From positions 1 through 62,580 of the forward strand of contig NZ_JACVQF010000212.1 of assembly GCF_014534645.1 (NCBI RefSeq): DNA of 62,580 nt, written 5' to 3'. Shown here piece after piece: positions 43,975 to 54,309 of the stretch. Each line of letters opens with the position of its first letter. Position 1 is the stretch's first letter. The position numbers and the translations under genes are program-made. Under the pieces are notes generated by a model. It ran no database searches. It saw only the letters and a list, made by a program, of their open reading frames with translations, and was not told the DNA's origin. The stretch is from Streptomyces griseicoloratus (GTDB lineage: Bacteria > Actinomycetota > Actinomycetes > Streptomycetales > Streptomycetaceae).

Positions 43975-45099
43975 TCAGACGTAGCGTTCGAGGATCGAGG
44001 ACTCCGCCAGCCGGGACAGGCCCTCCCGCACGCTGCGGGCCCGGGCCTCGCCGACGCCGTCCACGGTCTGGAGGTCGTCGACGCTGGCGGCGAGCAGCTT
44101 CTGCAGGCCGCCGAAGTGCTCCACCAGGCGGTCGATGATGGCGCCGGGCAGCCTCGGGACCTTGGCCAGCAGCCGGAAACCGCGCGGCGACACCGCCGAG
44201 TCCAGGGTCTCGGGCGAGCCGGTGTAGCCCAACGCGCGGGCCACCGTGGACAGTTCCAGCAGTTCGGCGTGGCTGAGCTTGTCCAGCTCGGCAAGGGCCT
44301 CCTCGACCGTGCGCGAGCGCTTGGCCGTCGGCTCGGGCACGTAGTCCCGCACGACCAGTTCGCGCTCGGGTTCCACGCCGGCGATCAACTCGTCGAGCTG
44401 GAGGGCGAGCAGGCGTCCGTCCGTGCCCAGCTCCACCACGTACTCGGCGATCTCGGTCGCGATGCGGCGGACCATCTCCAGGCGCTGGGCGACCGCCGAG
44501 ACGTCCCGGACGGTCACCAGGTCCTCGATCTCCAGCGCCGACAGCGTGCCGGCGACCTCGTCGAGGCGGAGCTTGTAGCGCTCCAGCGTGGCCAGGGCCT
44601 GGTTGGCGCGCGACAGGATCGCCGCCGAGTCCTCCAGGACACGGCGCTGGCCGTCGACGTACAGCGCGATCAGGCGCATGGACTGCGAGACGGAGACCAC
44701 GGGGAATCCGACCTGCTTGCTGACCCGGTCCGCCGTACGGTGCCGGGTGCCCGTCTCCTCCGTGGGGATCGTCGGGTCCGGGACCAGCTGGACACCGGCC
44801 CGCAGGATCTTCGACAGGTCGGAGGAGAGCACGATGCCGCCGTCCAGCTTGCACAGCTCGCGCAGCCGGGTCGCGGTGAACTCGACGTCCAGCACGAAGC
44901 CGCCCGTGCACATCGCCTCGACGGTCTTGTCGGAGCCGAGCACGATTAGACCGCCGGTGTTGCCGCGCAGCACCCGCTCCAGTCCGTCACGCAGGGCCGT
45001 GCCGGGTGCCACGGCGCTCAGCGAGGCGCGCATCAGGCCATCGGAACCGGCACTCCCACCGGACTTTCCGGGAGCCGCTGCCCGGTCGTTGGCTGCCAC
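43975..45099 (-). CDS. disA: DNA integrity scanning protein DisA, diadenylate cyclase
   Basis: 374 residues from the GTG at 45099 (GGAG six bases upstream). It makes cyclic di-AMP from two ATP. The DAC domain has the DGG(A) motif ([11 protein letters not shown], Asp86) and the RHR motif ([14 protein letters not shown], near 119-121). A helical linker and a C-terminal HhH domain ([20 protein letters not shown]) bind branched DNA. It is adjacent to radA on the same strand, as in many bacteria, linking DNA integrity with recombination repair. Confidence 0.96.
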   Translation of the reverse strand: MAANDRAAAPGKSGGSAGSDGLMRASLSAVAPGTALRDGLERVLRGNTGGLIVLGSDKTVEAMCTGGFVLDVEFTATRLRELCKLDGGIVLSSDLSKILRAGVQLVPDPTIPTEETGTRHRTADRVSKQVGFPVVSVSQSMRLIALYVDGQRRVLEDSAAILSRANQALATLERYKLRLDEVAGTLSALEIEDLVTVRDVSAVAQRLEMVRRIATEIAEYVVELGTDGRLLALQLDELIAGVEPERELVVRDYVPEPTAKRSRTVEEALAELDKLSHAELLELSTVARALGYTGSPETLDSAVSPRGFRLLAKVPRLPGAIIDRLVEHFGGLQKLLAASVDDLQTVDGVGEARARSVREGLSRLAESSILERYV

Positions 45100-45180
45100 T
45101 GCACTCCTCCGGTCGCAGGTTCTGGGGCGCTCCCGTGTCGCACACTCGGTTCGTACGGACGGGCGAGACCAGGGCAAAGT

Positions 45181-46590
45181 CTACCGGCGGTCCTCCTCCT
45201 CCCGCGGGGCCTCTCGGCGACGGGAGCGCGGAAGGACGCGCAGGGCGTCCCCTATGTCGGCGACTTCCAGCACCTTCATGCCCTCGGGGATCCTGCCCGG
45301 GTCGCCCGGTACCAGGGCGTGCGTGAAGCCCAGGCGGTGCGCCTCGGCGAGCCTGCGCTGCACGCCCGTGACCCGTCTCACCTCGCCCGCGAGGCCCACC
45401 TCGCCGATCGCGACGAGGTTCTTGGGCAGCGGGGTGTCACTGGCCGCGCTGGCCAGCGCTAGGGCGACCGCGAGGTCGGCGGCGGGCTCGGACAGCTTCA
45501 CGCCGCCCACCGTCGCGGAGTAGATGTCCCGCTTGCCGAGGGCGCTGATGCGGCCGCGCTGCTCCAGGACGGCCAGCATCATCGACACGCGGGACGTCTC
45601 CAGGCCGGACGTCGTGCGGCGCGGGGACGGGATCTGGGAGTCGACCGTGAGCGCCTGCACCTCGGCGACCAAGGGCCGGCGGCCCTCCAGCGTGACGGTC
45701 AGACAGGTGCCGGGAACCGGCTCGGCGCGGCGGGTGAGGAACAGGCCGCTGGGGTCGGCCAGGCCCGTGATTCCCTCGTCGTGCAGCTCGAAGCAACCGA
45801 CCTCGTCGGTGGTGCCGTAGCGGTTCTTGACGCCGCGGACCAGCCTGAGGCGCGCGTGGCGGTCGCCCTCGAAGTGCAGCACCACGTCCACGAGGTGCTC
45901 CAGCAGACGCGGGCCCGCGATCGCTCCGTCCTTGGTGACGTGGCCCACGAGGAGGGTGGACATGCCGCGTTCCTTGGAGGCGCGGATCAGGGCGCCCGCC
46001 ACCTCCCGCACCTGCGCCATGCCGCCGGGCGCGCCGTCGATCTCCGGGGAGGCCACGGTCTGCACGGAGTCGAGGATCAGCAGGGACGGCTTGACCGCGT
46101 CCAAGTGGCCGAGGACCGCCGCGAGGTCGGTCTCGGCGGCGAGGTAGAGGTGGTCGTCGATGGCGTTGATGCGGTCGGCGCGCAGCCGCACCTGGCTCGC
46201 CGACTCCTCACCCGTGACGTACAGCGTGCGGTGCTCGTCACTGGCCGACTTGGCGGCCACGTCCAGCAGCAGCGTCGACTTGCCGACGCCGGGCTCGCCC
46301 GCCACCAGCACCACGGCACCGGGCACGAGCCCGCCGCCGAGCACGCGGTCCAGCTCGGGCACGCCCGTGGAGCGGGCGGTGGCCTGGCGGCCGTCGACCT
46401 GGCCGATGGGCACGGCCGAGGTGGTGACGCGCCCCGGCGTCGTCGTACGGACCGCGGGCGCGCCGTACTCCTCGACCGTCCCCCACGCCTGGCACTCGGG
46501 GCAGCGGCCGAGCCACTTGGCCGTCTGCCAGCCGCACTCGGTGCAGCGGTAGGACGGCCGGTCCTTGGTGGTCTTCGTACGGGCAGCCAT
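45181..46590 (-). CDS. radA: DNA repair protein RadA
   Basis: 469 residues. An N-terminal C4 zinc motif (CTECGWQTAKWLGRCPEC) precedes a RecA-like ATPase with Walker A AGEPGVGKSTLLLDVA, the KNRFG-equivalent motif KNRYGTTDEVGCFE, and a C-terminal Lon-type domain (SEPAADLAVALALASAASDT, then IGEVGLAGEVRRV). It drives branch migration during recombination. ATG at 46590. An 81-base gap separates it from disA. Confidence 0.96.
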   Translation of the reverse strand: MAARTKTTKDRPSYRCTECGWQTAKWLGRCPECQAWGTVEEYGAPAVRTTTPGRVTTSAVPIGQVDGRQATARSTGVPELDRVLGGGLVPGAVVLVAGEPGVGKSTLLLDVAAKSASDEHRTLYVTGEESASQVRLRADRINAIDDHLYLAAETDLAAVLGHLDAVKPSLLILDSVQTVASPEIDGAPGGMAQVREVAGALIRASKERGMSTLLVGHVTKDGAIAGPRLLEHLVDVVLHFEGDRHARLRLVRGVKNRYGTTDEVGCFELHDEGITGLADPSGLFLTRRAEPVPGTCLTVTLEGRRPLVAEVQALTVDSQIPSPRRTTSGLETSRVSMMLAVLEQRGRISALGKRDIYSATVGGVKLSEPAADLAVALALASAASDTPLPKNLVAIGEVGLAGEVRRVTGVQRRLAEAHRLGFTHALVPGDPGRIPEGMKVLEVADIGDALRVLPRSRRREAPREEEDRR

Positions 46591-46803
46591 GCGACGAACC
46601 GTAGCCGCCGCCACTGACAACGCGGCAAACGGGCGGCTGCCGGAGTCCGGCCGCCTGCGTCCCGAACCGGCCACCGCCCTTACCGAACCAGCCACGGAAC
46701 GAGGGGTTCCTGTCCCCTTATGAGGGATCGTTTCACCCGTACGGATTAAAAGTGTCCATTGCGCCACTTCGCGCCACCCATGGCCCCCTACGGTCGCCGG
46801 GTG

Positions 46804-48528
46804 ATGAGCAGCAGTCCGCAGACCACGACCCGCACGACCGGCGCACACAGAGCGCACCGGGAAGCGCGTGACCGTACCGCGGCGCGCACCCTGGCCAGGC
46901 GGCCGCCCGCGCGATACGAGGCGTACCTGGACGGCCTGTTCACCTACTGCCTGTCCGTCCTGTGCGACCACGACGCCGCGACCGCCGCGCTGGGCGACGT
47001 CCTCGCGCTCGCGGAGCGCCGCGGCCACCGCTGCCCCGAGCCCGCCGACCGCAGGGCCTGGCTGTACGCGCTGGCCCGCTGGGCGTGTCTGCGCAAGCTG
47101 GCCGAGGCCAAGCAGAAACGTCAGGTCAGCCACGCGGCGGGCCGCTCCGACGCCGGCCGGCAGCACTCCGGGCCGTGGCCGGCCCCCCTCCAGCCCCCCT
47201 CCGAGGAGGAGCGGGAGCGCCGCCGCCGCGAACTGACCCTGCTGGCCTGGCCGGAGGCCGCCGGCACCACACCGGAGCAGCGCGAGGCCCTCGAACTCGC
47301 CGTACGCCACCACCTCACCGCCCAGGAGGTCGCGGCCGTCCTCGGCCTGGCCCCGGCCGCCGCCCGCGAACTGCTCGCCTCCGCCGCCTGCGAGGTCGAG
47401 CGCACGCGCGCGGCCCTCGCGGTCGTCGAGACCGGCGCGTGTCCCGGCGTGGCCCGCCTCACCGGCGACCACCAGGTCGTGCTCGGCGCGGCCCTGCGCC
47501 GCGAGCTGGTCCGGCACGTCGACGACTGCCCGCGCTGCCGCCGCACCGCCGAACACGCGATCCCCGGCCGCTGGCCCGGCACCAGCGTCACGCCCGACGA
47601 GCTGCCCGTCGTCGAGGCCCCCCGGGCGGCGTTGCACGTGGCCATGGCGCACCTCCCGCGCGCGCGTGGCGCCGCACCCCGCTTCGACCGGCGGGGATTC
47701 CCGATGGACCCCAAGGACCGCGCGGCCCGCCGGGACCGGCTGCGCGCGCGTGCCGTCACCACGACCGTCGTCGCCACCGTCGTCGCGGCCCCCGTGCTGG
47801 CCCTGTGGGCGGCCTACCGCGGCACCCCGGTCGGGGAGGGCGAGGACGGCCGCTCGGCCAGCGCGAGCCAGGCACACGGCCCCGACGGCCTGGAGGGCGA
47901 GTCGGCCGGCGGCTACGGCTACGAGAACGCCGGCAACGCGAGCACCACGCCCGGCACCCGCCTCGGCAAGGACGGCAAGGCCGACGTCTCCGTGGAGGTC
48001 GTCAGCGTCGCGGGCGGCGGCGAGCGAGGAGCCGGCCGGCTGGAGGTGGCGGCCGGACACGACGGCGACACCACGCTGATCACGCTGACCGCGGCCGGCG
48101 ACGCACCGGTGCACTGGTCCGTGTCCACGAGCGCCCCCTGGCTCTACCCGAGCCGGGCATCGGGAACCCTGCGCCCCGGCCAGACCGTGACGATCAAGGT
48201 GTACGTCGACCATCTGCGCGAGCCGGCCGGCCACTGGAGCGCCCAGGTGGCCGTCGCGCCCGCCGGCGCCGTCGTCTCCATCCACGGTTACGGCACCGCG
48301 GCCGGCCCGCCCCGCACGGTCCCGCGCCCCGGCACGCCCGTCGTCCCCTCGACCCCCACCGGCCCCGATCCGTCCCCTTCGGCCTCCGAGCCCCCGGACC
48401 CGACGCCCAGCGCCTCGGCCACCACGCCCGCCCCGGACCCGACGCCGACCGAGCCGTCGCCGACCGGCACGGACGGCACGTCACCGCCGCCCGGCGACGG
48501 CGGCGAGCCGAGCCCGTCCGCCTCGTGA
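46804..48528 (+). CDS. Sigma-like factor fused to ZAS anti-sigma motif, transmembrane segment and BACON-like exported domain
   Basis: 574 residues. Residues about 35-105 resemble ECF region 2 (YLDGLFTYCLSVLCDHDAAT, then RRAWLYALARWACLRKLAEA), though the acidic region-2.2 core is weak. Region 4-like helix-turn-helix follows (RHHLTAQEVAAVLGLAPAAA, to about 205). A zinc anti-sigma motif H-x3-C-x2-C (HVDDCPRC, 238-245) lies next, then a basic linker, one membrane helix (about 317-340), a Gly/Ser-rich stalk, a BACON-like beta domain (PVHWSVSTSAPWLYPSRASG, then TLRPGQTVTIKVYVDHL) and a Pro/Thr/Ser tail. Such fused ECF groups exist in actinobacteria. The start could also be the GTG at 46801. Divergent from radA. 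Confidence 0.75.
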   Translation: MSSSPQTTTRTTGAHRAHREARDRTAARTLARRPPARYEAYLDGLFTYCLSVLCDHDAATAALGDVLALAERRGHRCPEPADRRAWLYALARWACLRKLAEAKQKRQVSHAAGRSDAGRQHSGPWPAPLQPPSEEERERRRRELTLLAWPEAAGTTPEQREALELAVRHHLTAQEVAAVLGLAPAAARELLASAACEVERTRAALAVVETGACPGVARLTGDHQVVLGAALRRELVRHVDDCPRCRRTAEHAIPGRWPGTSVTPDELPVVEAPRAALHVAMAHLPRARGAAPRFDRRGFPMDPKDRAARRDRLRARAVTTTVVATVVAAPVLALWAAYRGTPVGEGEDGRSASASQAHGPDGLEGESAGGYGYENAGNASTTPGTRLGKDGKADVSVEVVSVAGGGERGAGRLEVAAGHDGDTTLITLTAAGDAPVHWSVSTSAPWLYPSRASGTLRPGQTVTIKVYVDHLREPAGHWSAQVAVAPAGAVVSIHGYGTAAGPPRTVPRPGTPVVPSTPTGPDPSPSASEPPDPTPSASATTPAPDPTPTEPSPTGTDGTSPPPGDGGEPSPSAS

Positions 48529-48559
48529 GGCCCGCACGGGCCCTACGGCCCCGGGGGCC

Positions 48560-49408
48560 TCAGCGAGGCGGGTCCGCCGGGTGCGGAGCCACCAGGGGCA
48601 GCTGCGACGCCAGCCGCTCCTCGCACAGCTCGGCCAGCCGGTCGTACCCCGCCTTGCCCATCAGCTCGATCAGCTCCGGCCGGTAGGAGACGTACACCGG
48701 CTCGCCCGCGCCGTGCGCCGAGGTGGCCGAGGTGCACCACCAGTGCAGGTCGTGCCCGCCGGGGCCCCAGCCGCGGCGGTCGTACTCACCGATCGACACC
48801 TGCAGCACGCGCGTGTCGTCGGGCCGGTCGATCCACTCGTACGTCCGCCGGATCGGGAGCTGCCAGCACACGTCCGGCTTGGTCTCCAGCGGCTCACGGC
48901 CCTCCCTGAGGGCGAGGATGTGCAGCGAGCAGCCCGCGCCGCCGGAGAAGCCCGGCCGGTTCTGGAAGATGCACGAACCCTGGTACGGGCGGGTCTGCCG
49001 GGAGCCCTCGTCGTCCTCGGAGATCCAGCCGTTCTCCGTGCCCTCGGCGTGGTGCTGCCAGATGTCGGGCGTGAGCCTCGCCACATGCTCTGCGACCCGC
49101 TTCTCGTCGTCCTCGTCGGAGAAGTGGGCGCCCAGGGTGCAGCACCCGTCGTCCGCCCGGCCCGCCTGGATGCCCTGGCAGCCGCTGCCGAAGATGCAGT
49201 TCCAGCGAGAGGTCAGCCATGTCAGATCGCACCGGAAGACCTGTTCGTCGTCCGCCGGATCCGGAAACTCCACCCACGCGCGCGCGAAGTCGAGTCCCTT
49301 TTCGTCGTCCATCGAAGAACCCCCGGCCCTCGTGTCCAGCCTGTCCTTCTTGCTCTTCTTGTCCTTCTTGGCCGACTTTTCGTCCTTCGCCTTTTTCGTC
49401 TTTGGCAC
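48560..49408 (-). CDS. Cys-rich DUF3109-like (YkgJ-type) protein
   Basis: 282 residues if the GTG at 49408 is used; an ATG at 49312 would remove a Lys-rich N-terminus ([11 protein letters not shown]). Conserved Cys clusters suggest metal binding: [37 protein letters not shown] and [19 protein letters not shown]. No membrane segments are present. The family is of unknown function and may bind zinc or iron. Divergent from ppx/gppA, sharing a 107-base promoter region. Confidence 0.7.
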   Translation of the reverse strand: MPKTKKAKDEKSAKKDKKSKKDRLDTRAGGSSMDDEKGLDFARAWVEFPDPADDEQVFRCDLTWLTSRWNCIFGSGCQGIQAGRADDGCCTLGAHFSDEDDEKRVAEHVARLTPDIWQHHAEGTENGWISEDDEGSRQTRPYQGSCIFQNRPGFSGGAGCSLHILALREGREPLETKPDVCWQLPIRRTYEWIDRPDDTRVLQVSIGEYDRRGWGPGGHDLHWWCTSATSAHGAGEPVYVSYRPELIELMGKAGYDRLAELCEERLASQLPLVAPHPADPPR

Positions 49409-49502
49409 CCGTCCAGGGTAAGTGGCCCGGACCGGATGACGGCACCGCCGCCCGTCTCCGTCCCGGACCCGCTCCGGGGGCGGCACACGGCGCCACTGGC
49501 AG

Positions 49503-49508
49503 TAGCGT
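49503..49508 (+). promoter_or_regulatory. Candidate -10 box, leaderless promoter of ppx/gppA
   Basis: TAGCGT followed by seven bases and the ATG at 49516. Confidence 0.45.
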
Positions 49509-49515
49509 TCCGTAC

Positions 49516-50448
49516 ATGAGACTCGGTGTCCTCGACGTGGGTTCGAACACGGTGCATCTGCTGGTGGTGGACGCGCACCCCGGCGCACGCCCGCTGCCCG
49601 CGCACTCGCACAAGACGGAACTGCGCCTCGCCCAGCTCCTCGACGACGACGGCGCCATCGGCCCCGACGGCGTCGACCGGCTGATCGGGGTCGTCCAGGA
49701 GGCGCTCCAGGCCGCCGAGGACAAGGGCGTGGAGGACCTCCTGCCGTTCGCCACCTCCGCCGTGCGCGAGGCCCGCAACGCCGATGACGTCCTCGCGCGC
49801 GTGAAGGCCGAGACCGGCGTCGAGCTGGCGGTCCTCACCGGCACCGAGGAGGCACGGCTCACCTTCCTCGCCGTCCGCCGCTGGTTCGGGTGGTCCGCGG
49901 GTAAGCTGCTGGTGCTCGACATCGGCGGCGGCTCCCTGGAGATCGCCTTCGGCATCGACGAGGAACCCGACGCCGCCGTGTCACTGCCGCTCGGCGCGGG
50001 CCGGCTGACCGCCGCCCGGCTGCCCGGCGATCCGCCGCACCCCGACGACGTCAGGGCGCTGCGCCGCCACGTCCGGACGGAGATCGCCCGCACGGTCGGC
50101 GAGTTCAGCCGCTTCGGCGCCCCCGACCACGTGGTCGCCACCTCCAAGACCTTCAGGCAACTGGCCCGCATCGCCGGCGCCGCCCGCTCCGCCGAGGGGC
50201 TGTACGTCCAGCGCGAGCTGAAGCGGGCGTCCCTGGAGTCCTGGGTGCCGCGCCTGGCCGGCATGACCGCCGCCGAGCGCGCCGAGCTCCCGGGCGTCTC
50301 CGAGGGCCGCGCGGGCCAGCTCCTGGCCGGTGCCCTGGTCGCCGAGGCGGCGATGGACCTCTTCGGCGTGGAGAACCTGGAGATCTGCCCCTGGGCCCTG
50401 CGGGAGGGCGTGATCCTGCGGCGCCTGGACCACATGGGCCAGGGATAG
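49516..50448 (+). CDS. ppx: Exopolyphosphatase/guanosine pentaphosphate phosphohydrolase family protein
   Basis: 310 residues. ASKHA fold: the phosphate-1 motif is [17 protein letters not shown] and the phosphate-2 motif is [15 protein letters not shown]; the conserved [15 protein letters not shown] and GTEEARLTF are present. It is a short form, lacking the C-terminal HD-like domain of E. coli Ppx/GppA, as in mycobacterial Ppx1/2. It degrades polyphosphate or pppGpp; which one is not resolvable by sequence. Divergent from the DUF3109-like gene. Confidence 0.88.
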   Translation: MRLGVLDVGSNTVHLLVVDAHPGARPLPAHSHKTELRLAQLLDDDGAIGPDGVDRLIGVVQEALQAAEDKGVEDLLPFATSAVREARNADDVLARVKAETGVELAVLTGTEEARLTFLAVRRWFGWSAGKLLVLDIGGGSLEIAFGIDEEPDAAVSLPLGAGRLTAARLPGDPPHPDDVRALRRHVRTEIARTVGEFSRFGAPDHVVATSKTFRQLARIAGAARSAEGLYVQRELKRASLESWVPRLAGMTAAERAELPGVSEGRAGQLLAGALVAEAAMDLFGVENLEICPWALREGVILRRLDHMGQG

Positions 50449-50476
50449 CGCGCCCTGAACCGGCCCGAGCGGCTGC

Positions 50477-50751
50477 GGGGAGCCTGCGGCCGCTTATGGC
50501 GATCGCGGGGGAGCCTGCGGCCGCTTATGGCGATCGCGGGGGAGCCTGCGGCCGCCTATGGCGGTGAGGGGGGAGCCTGCGGCCGCTTATGGCGATCGCG
50601 GGGGAGCCTGCGGCCGCCTATGGCGGTCAGGGGGACACCGCGGCCGCCTACGGCGGTCAGGGGGGAGCCTGCGGCCGCCCATGGCGGTCACGGGGAGCCT
50701 GCGGCCGCCCATGGCGATCACGGGGGAGCCTGCGGCCGCCTATGGCAATCG
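50477..50751. repeat. Tandem array of nine 30-31-base units
   Basis: Units start at 50481, 50512, 50543, 50574, 50605, 50635, 50666, 50696 and 50727; most are exactly 31 bases. Each holds AGCCTGCGGCCGC then TATGGCGATCGCGGGGG or close variants (one unit begins ACACCGCGGCCGC). Both GCGGCCGC and GCGATCGC are perfect palindromes. The copies at 50481, 50512 and 50574 are identical. Since 31 is not a multiple of three, the array cycles through frames and is not a conserved protein repeat. The last unit is partial. The remaining intergenic DNA up to 50796 shows nothing else. Confidence 0.9.
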
Positions 50752-50796
50752 CCACAACCGCGAACGGCCGCCCCGCCTCCCGCCGACCGCACCCCG

Positions 50797-50802
50797 TAAC
50801 CT
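50797..50802 (+). promoter_or_regulatory. Candidate -10 box, leaderless promoter
   Basis: TAACCT followed by seven bases and the ATG at 50810; it lies 45 bases beyond the tandem repeat array. Confidence 0.45.
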
Positions 50803-50809
50803 GTCCCCC

Positions 50810-51634
50810 ATGGCAGAGCCCCTGGTCCGCATCCCGGATGCGAAGGTCGCCCTGTCGACGGCTTCCGTCTACCCGGAGTCGACGGCGACGGCCTTCGAGA
50901 TCGCCGCGCGCCTCGGCTACGACGGCGTCGAGGTCATGGTGTGGACCGACCCGGTCAGCCAGGACATCGAGGCCCTGCGCCGGCTCAGCGACTACCACCA
51001 CATGCCCATCCTGGCCGTGCACGCCCCGTGCCTGCTCATCACCCAGCGGGTGTGGTCCACCGACCCCTGGATCAAGCTGCAGCGCGCCCGTGCCGCCGCC
51101 GAGAAGCTCGGCGCGAGCACCGTCGTCGTCCACCCGCCGTTCCGCTGGCAGCGCCAGTACGCCCGGGACTTCGTCACCGGCGTCTGGCGGATGGCGAACG
51201 AGACGGACGTGCGGTTCGCCGTCGAGAACATGTACCCCTGGCGCTACCGCGACCGCGAGATGCTCGCGTACGCCCCCGACTGGGACGTCACCAAGGACGA
51301 CTACCGCCACTTCACGATCGACCTCAGTCACGCCGCCACCGCCCGCACCGACGCCCTCGCCATGGTCGACCGCATGGGCGACCGCCTCGGCCACGTCCAC
51401 CTCGCCGACGGCAAGGGCTCGGCCAAGGACGAGCACCTCGTCCCCGGCCGCGGCACCCAGCCCTGCGCCGAGGTGCTGGAACGGCTGGCCCTGACCGGCT
51501 TCGACGGCCACGTCGTCATCGAGGTCAACACCCGCCGCGCCATGTCCGGCGCCGAGCGGGAGGCCGACCTCGCCGAGGCCCTGGCCTTCACCCGCCTGCA
51601 CCTGGCCTCGGCCGCGAAGGTGCCCCGGCGGTGA
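50810..51634 (+). CDS. Xylose isomerase-like TIM-barrel protein (AP-endonuclease-2 family)
   Basis: 274 residues. The start was placed at the ATG after a leaderless-type promoter; the open frame extends upstream through the tandem repeat, which is not credible coding sequence. The TIM-barrel metal-site signature is visible: [48 protein letters not shown] and VVIEVN. These enzymes are sugar isomerases/epimerases or endonuclease IV relatives. The substrate is unknown. Its TGA overlaps the GTG of the TetR gene. Confidence 0.8.
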   Translation: MAEPLVRIPDAKVALSTASVYPESTATAFEIAARLGYDGVEVMVWTDPVSQDIEALRRLSDYHHMPILAVHAPCLLITQRVWSTDPWIKLQRARAAAEKLGASTVVVHPPFRWQRQYARDFVTGVWRMANETDVRFAVENMYPWRYRDREMLAYAPDWDVTKDDYRHFTIDLSHAATARTDALAMVDRMGDRLGHVHLADGKGSAKDEHLVPGRGTQPCAEVLERLALTGFDGHVVIEVNTRRAMSGAEREADLAEALAFTRLHLASAAKVPRR

Positions 51635-52248
51635 GCGACCTCACCGAGGGCCCATCCGGCCGCCGCCGCGGCCGCCCCCCGCGCACCGAATCCGCCGGCA
51701 CCCGTGACCGCATCCTCTCCGCGGCCCGCGAGGAGTTCTCCGAGCGCGGCTACGAGAAGACCTCCGTCCGCGGCATCGCCAAGGCCGCGGGCGTGGACTC
51801 CGCGCTCGTCCACCACTACTTCGGCACCAAGGAACAGGTTTTCGCGGCGGCGATCGAAGTCGCCTTCGCGCCCGCCCTGAACGCCTCCGAGGTGATCGAG
51901 CACGGCCCGCTCGACGGGGTCGGCGAGCGGCTGACCCGCTTCGTCCTCGGCGTCTGGGAGAACCCCACCACCCGCACGCCGCTGCTCGCCATCGTCCGCT
52001 CCGCCGTGAACAACGACACCGCCGCCGCCGTCTTCCGCCGCCTGATCGCCTCCCAGCTGCTGCGCCGGATCACCGCCCGGCTGGACCTGCCGGACGCGGA
52101 GCTGCGCGTCGAGCTGGCGGCGGCGCAGCTCGTGGGGTGCGCGATGCTGCGGTACGTGATCAAGGTGGAGCCGCTGGCCTCGGAGGACGTGGAGCGGATC
52201 ATCGCGCGCGTGGCACCGGTCGTACAGGGACACCTCACCGGCCCCTGA
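51631..52248 (+). CDS. TetR-family regulator
   Basis: 205 residues from a GTG overlapping the isomerase-like stop codon. TetR helix-turn-helix at about 25-70: [40 protein letters not shown]. The C-terminal domain resembles regulators of the AcrR/Tet C-terminal type ([20 protein letters not shown]). Coupled to the TIM-barrel gene, it may regulate that operon; no operator palindrome was found in the 5' region. Confidence 0.88.
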   Translation: MSDLTEGPSGRRRGRPPRTESAGTRDRILSAAREEFSERGYEKTSVRGIAKAAGVDSALVHHYFGTKEQVFAAAIEVAFAPALNASEVIEHGPLDGVGERLTRFVLGVWENPTTRTPLLAIVRSAVNNDTAAAVFRRLIASQLLRRITARLDLPDAELRVELAAAQLVGCAMLRYVIKVEPLASEDVERIIARVAPVVQGHLTGP

Positions 52249-52392
52249 CAACGCGCGCGAACCCGAGACACGCGTCCCGCATGACGGACACCGTGTCCCG
52301 CTCCCTGGATGACCGGCGTACGCTCGATGGCAGTCAGAACCTGCCGGCCCCCTCTGCACGGCCGGCGGAAATCTCCGAAGGAGCGAGCGACG

Positions 52393-54246
52393 ATGCCCGA
52401 GCTGAGGTCCCGCACTGTCACCCACGGCCGCAACATGGCGGGCGCCCGCGCCCTTATGCGTGCCTCCGGTGTACCGGGCGCGGACATCGGACGGAAGCCG
52501 ATCATCGCGATCGCCAACAGCTTCACGGAGTTCGTGCCCGGCCACACCCACCTGGCGCCGGTCGGCCGGATCGTCAGCGAGGCCGTGAAAGAGGCCGGCG
52601 GCATCCCGCGCGAGTTCAACACGATCGCCGTCGACGACGGCATCGCCATGGGCCACGGCGGCATGCTCTACTCCCTGCCCTCCCGCGACCTGATCGCGGA
52701 CAGCGTGGAGTACATGGTCGAGGCCCACTGCGCCGACGCCCTGGTCTGCATCTCCAACTGCGACAAGATCACCCCGGGCATGCTCAACGCGGCCCTGCGC
52801 CTGAACATCCCCACGGTCTTCGTCTCCGGCGGCCCGATGGAGTCCGGCCGCGCCACCCTGGTCGACGGCACCGTCCGCACGCTCGACCTGGTCGACGCGA
52901 TGGTCGAGGCCGCCAACGACAAGGTCTCGGACGCCGACGTCCTCCGCATCGAGGAGAACGCCTGTCCGACCTGCGGCAGCTGCTCCGGCATGTTCACGGC
53001 CAACTCCATGAACTGCCTCACCGAGGCGATCGGCCTCTCCCTCCCCGGCAACGGCACGGTCCTGGCCACCCACACGGCCCGCAGGGCCCTCTACGAGAAC
53101 GCGGCCCGCACGGTCATGGACCTGACCCGCCGCTACTACGAGCAGGACGACGACACGGTCCTGCCCCGGTCCGTCGCCACCTTCCAGGCGTTCGAGAACG
53201 CCATGGCGCTGGACATCGCCATGGGCGGCTCGACGAACACGATCCTGCACCTGCTGGCCGCCGCCCGCGAGGCGGAGGTCCCCTTCGGCCTGACCGAGAT
53301 CGACGCCCTCTCGCGGCGCGTGCCGTGCCTGTCGAAGGTGGCGCCGAACGTCACCAAGAACGGCACGTACTACATGGAGGACGTGCACCGCGCCGGCGGC
53401 ATCCCCGCCCTCCTCGGCGAACTGCACCGTGCGGGCCTGCTGAACGAGGACGTCCACGCCGTCCACAGCCCGTCCCTGGCCGACTGGCTGAAGACCTGGG
53501 ACGTCCGCGGCGGCTCCCCGTCCCCGGAGGCGGTGGAACTGTGGCACGCGGCCCCCGGCTGCGTCCGCTCGGCGGAGGCCTTCTCCCAGTCCGAGCGCTG
53601 GGACTCCCTCGACCAGGACGCCGAGGGCGGCTGCATCCGCTCCGCCGAGCACGCCTACTCGGAGGACGGCGGCCTGGCGGTGCTGCGCGGCAACCTGGCG
53701 GTCGACGGCTGTGTCGTGAAGACGGCCGGCGTCGACGAGTCGATCTGGACCTTCGAGGGCCCGGCGGTCGTCTGCGAGTCGCAGGAGGAGGCCGTCGAGA
53801 AGATCCTCACCAAGCAGGTCCAGGAGGGCGACGTCGTCGTCATCCGCTACGAGGGCCCCAAGGGCGGCCCCGGCATGCAGGAGATGCTCTACCCGACCTC
53901 GTACCTGAAGAGCCGCGGCCTGGGCAAGGCGTGCGCCCTGGTCACCGACGGCCGCTTCTCCGGCGGCACGTCCGGGCTCTCCATCGGCCACGCCAGCCCC
54001 GAGGCGGCCTCGGGCGGCACGATCGCCCTCGTCGAGGACGGCGACCGCATCCGCATCGACATCCCGAACCGCTCCATCGAGCTGCTGGTCGACGACGCCG
54101 AGCTCGCCCGCCGCGAGCAGGACCTGAACGGCACGTACGCCCCGAAGAACCGCGACCGCAAGGTCTCGGCGGCCCTGCGGGCCTACGCCGCGATGGCGAC
54201 CAGCGCCGACAAGGGCGCGGTGCGGGACGTGAGCAAGCTGGGCTGA
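52393..54246 (+). CDS. ilvD: Dihydroxy-acid dehydratase
   Basis: 617 residues. It makes 2-keto acids for valine, leucine and isoleucine. Iron-sulfur/active-site cysteines lie in [16 protein letters not shown] and [20 protein letters not shown]; the catalytic-serine region is [20 protein letters not shown]-like (near 520-540). Length is that of the long (E. coli-type) class. GGAG lies nine bases before the ATG. A terminator hairpin follows. Confidence 0.97.
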   Translation: MPELRSRTVTHGRNMAGARALMRASGVPGADIGRKPIIAIANSFTEFVPGHTHLAPVGRIVSEAVKEAGGIPREFNTIAVDDGIAMGHGGMLYSLPSRDLIADSVEYMVEAHCADALVCISNCDKITPGMLNAALRLNIPTVFVSGGPMESGRATLVDGTVRTLDLVDAMVEAANDKVSDADVLRIEENACPTCGSCSGMFTANSMNCLTEAIGLSLPGNGTVLATHTARRALYENAARTVMDLTRRYYEQDDDTVLPRSVATFQAFENAMALDIAMGGSTNTILHLLAAAREAEVPFGLTEIDALSRRVPCLSKVAPNVTKNGTYYMEDVHRAGGIPALLGELHRAGLLNEDVHAVHSPSLADWLKTWDVRGGSPSPEAVELWHAAPGCVRSAEAFSQSERWDSLDQDAEGGCIRSAEHAYSEDGGLAVLRGNLAVDGCVVKTAGVDESIWTFEGPAVVCESQEEAVEKILTKQVQEGDVVVIRYEGPKGGPGMQEMLYPTSYLKSRGLGKACALVTDGRFSGGTSGLSIGHASPEAASGGTIALVEDGDRIRIDIPNRSIELLVDDAELARREQDLNGTYAPKNRDRKVSAALRAYAAMATSADKGAVRDVSKLG

Positions 54247-54266
54247 GGCCACTGGTCCGTCCGTGA

Positions 54267-54297
54267 GGGCCGCTTCCCCGCCGCGGGGGAGCGGCCC
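54267..54297. terminator. Bidirectional terminator between ilvD and the protein kinase gene
   Basis: GGGCCGCT...AGCGGCCC with CCCC/GGGG inside forms a stem of about 12 base pairs between two convergent genes. Confidence 0.75.
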
Positions 54298-54309
54298 TTG
54301 CGCATGCCG

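Noticed and set aside
50477-50751. CRISPR array
   Set aside because: Units are contiguous with no unique spacers, and no cas gene is nearby.
50527-50799. A 90-codon frame over the tandem repeat, and a repeat-encoded N-terminal extension of the TIM-barrel protein
   Set aside because: The 31-base period shifts frame each unit, all three frames are open, and a leaderless-type promoter sits just before the ATG at 50810.
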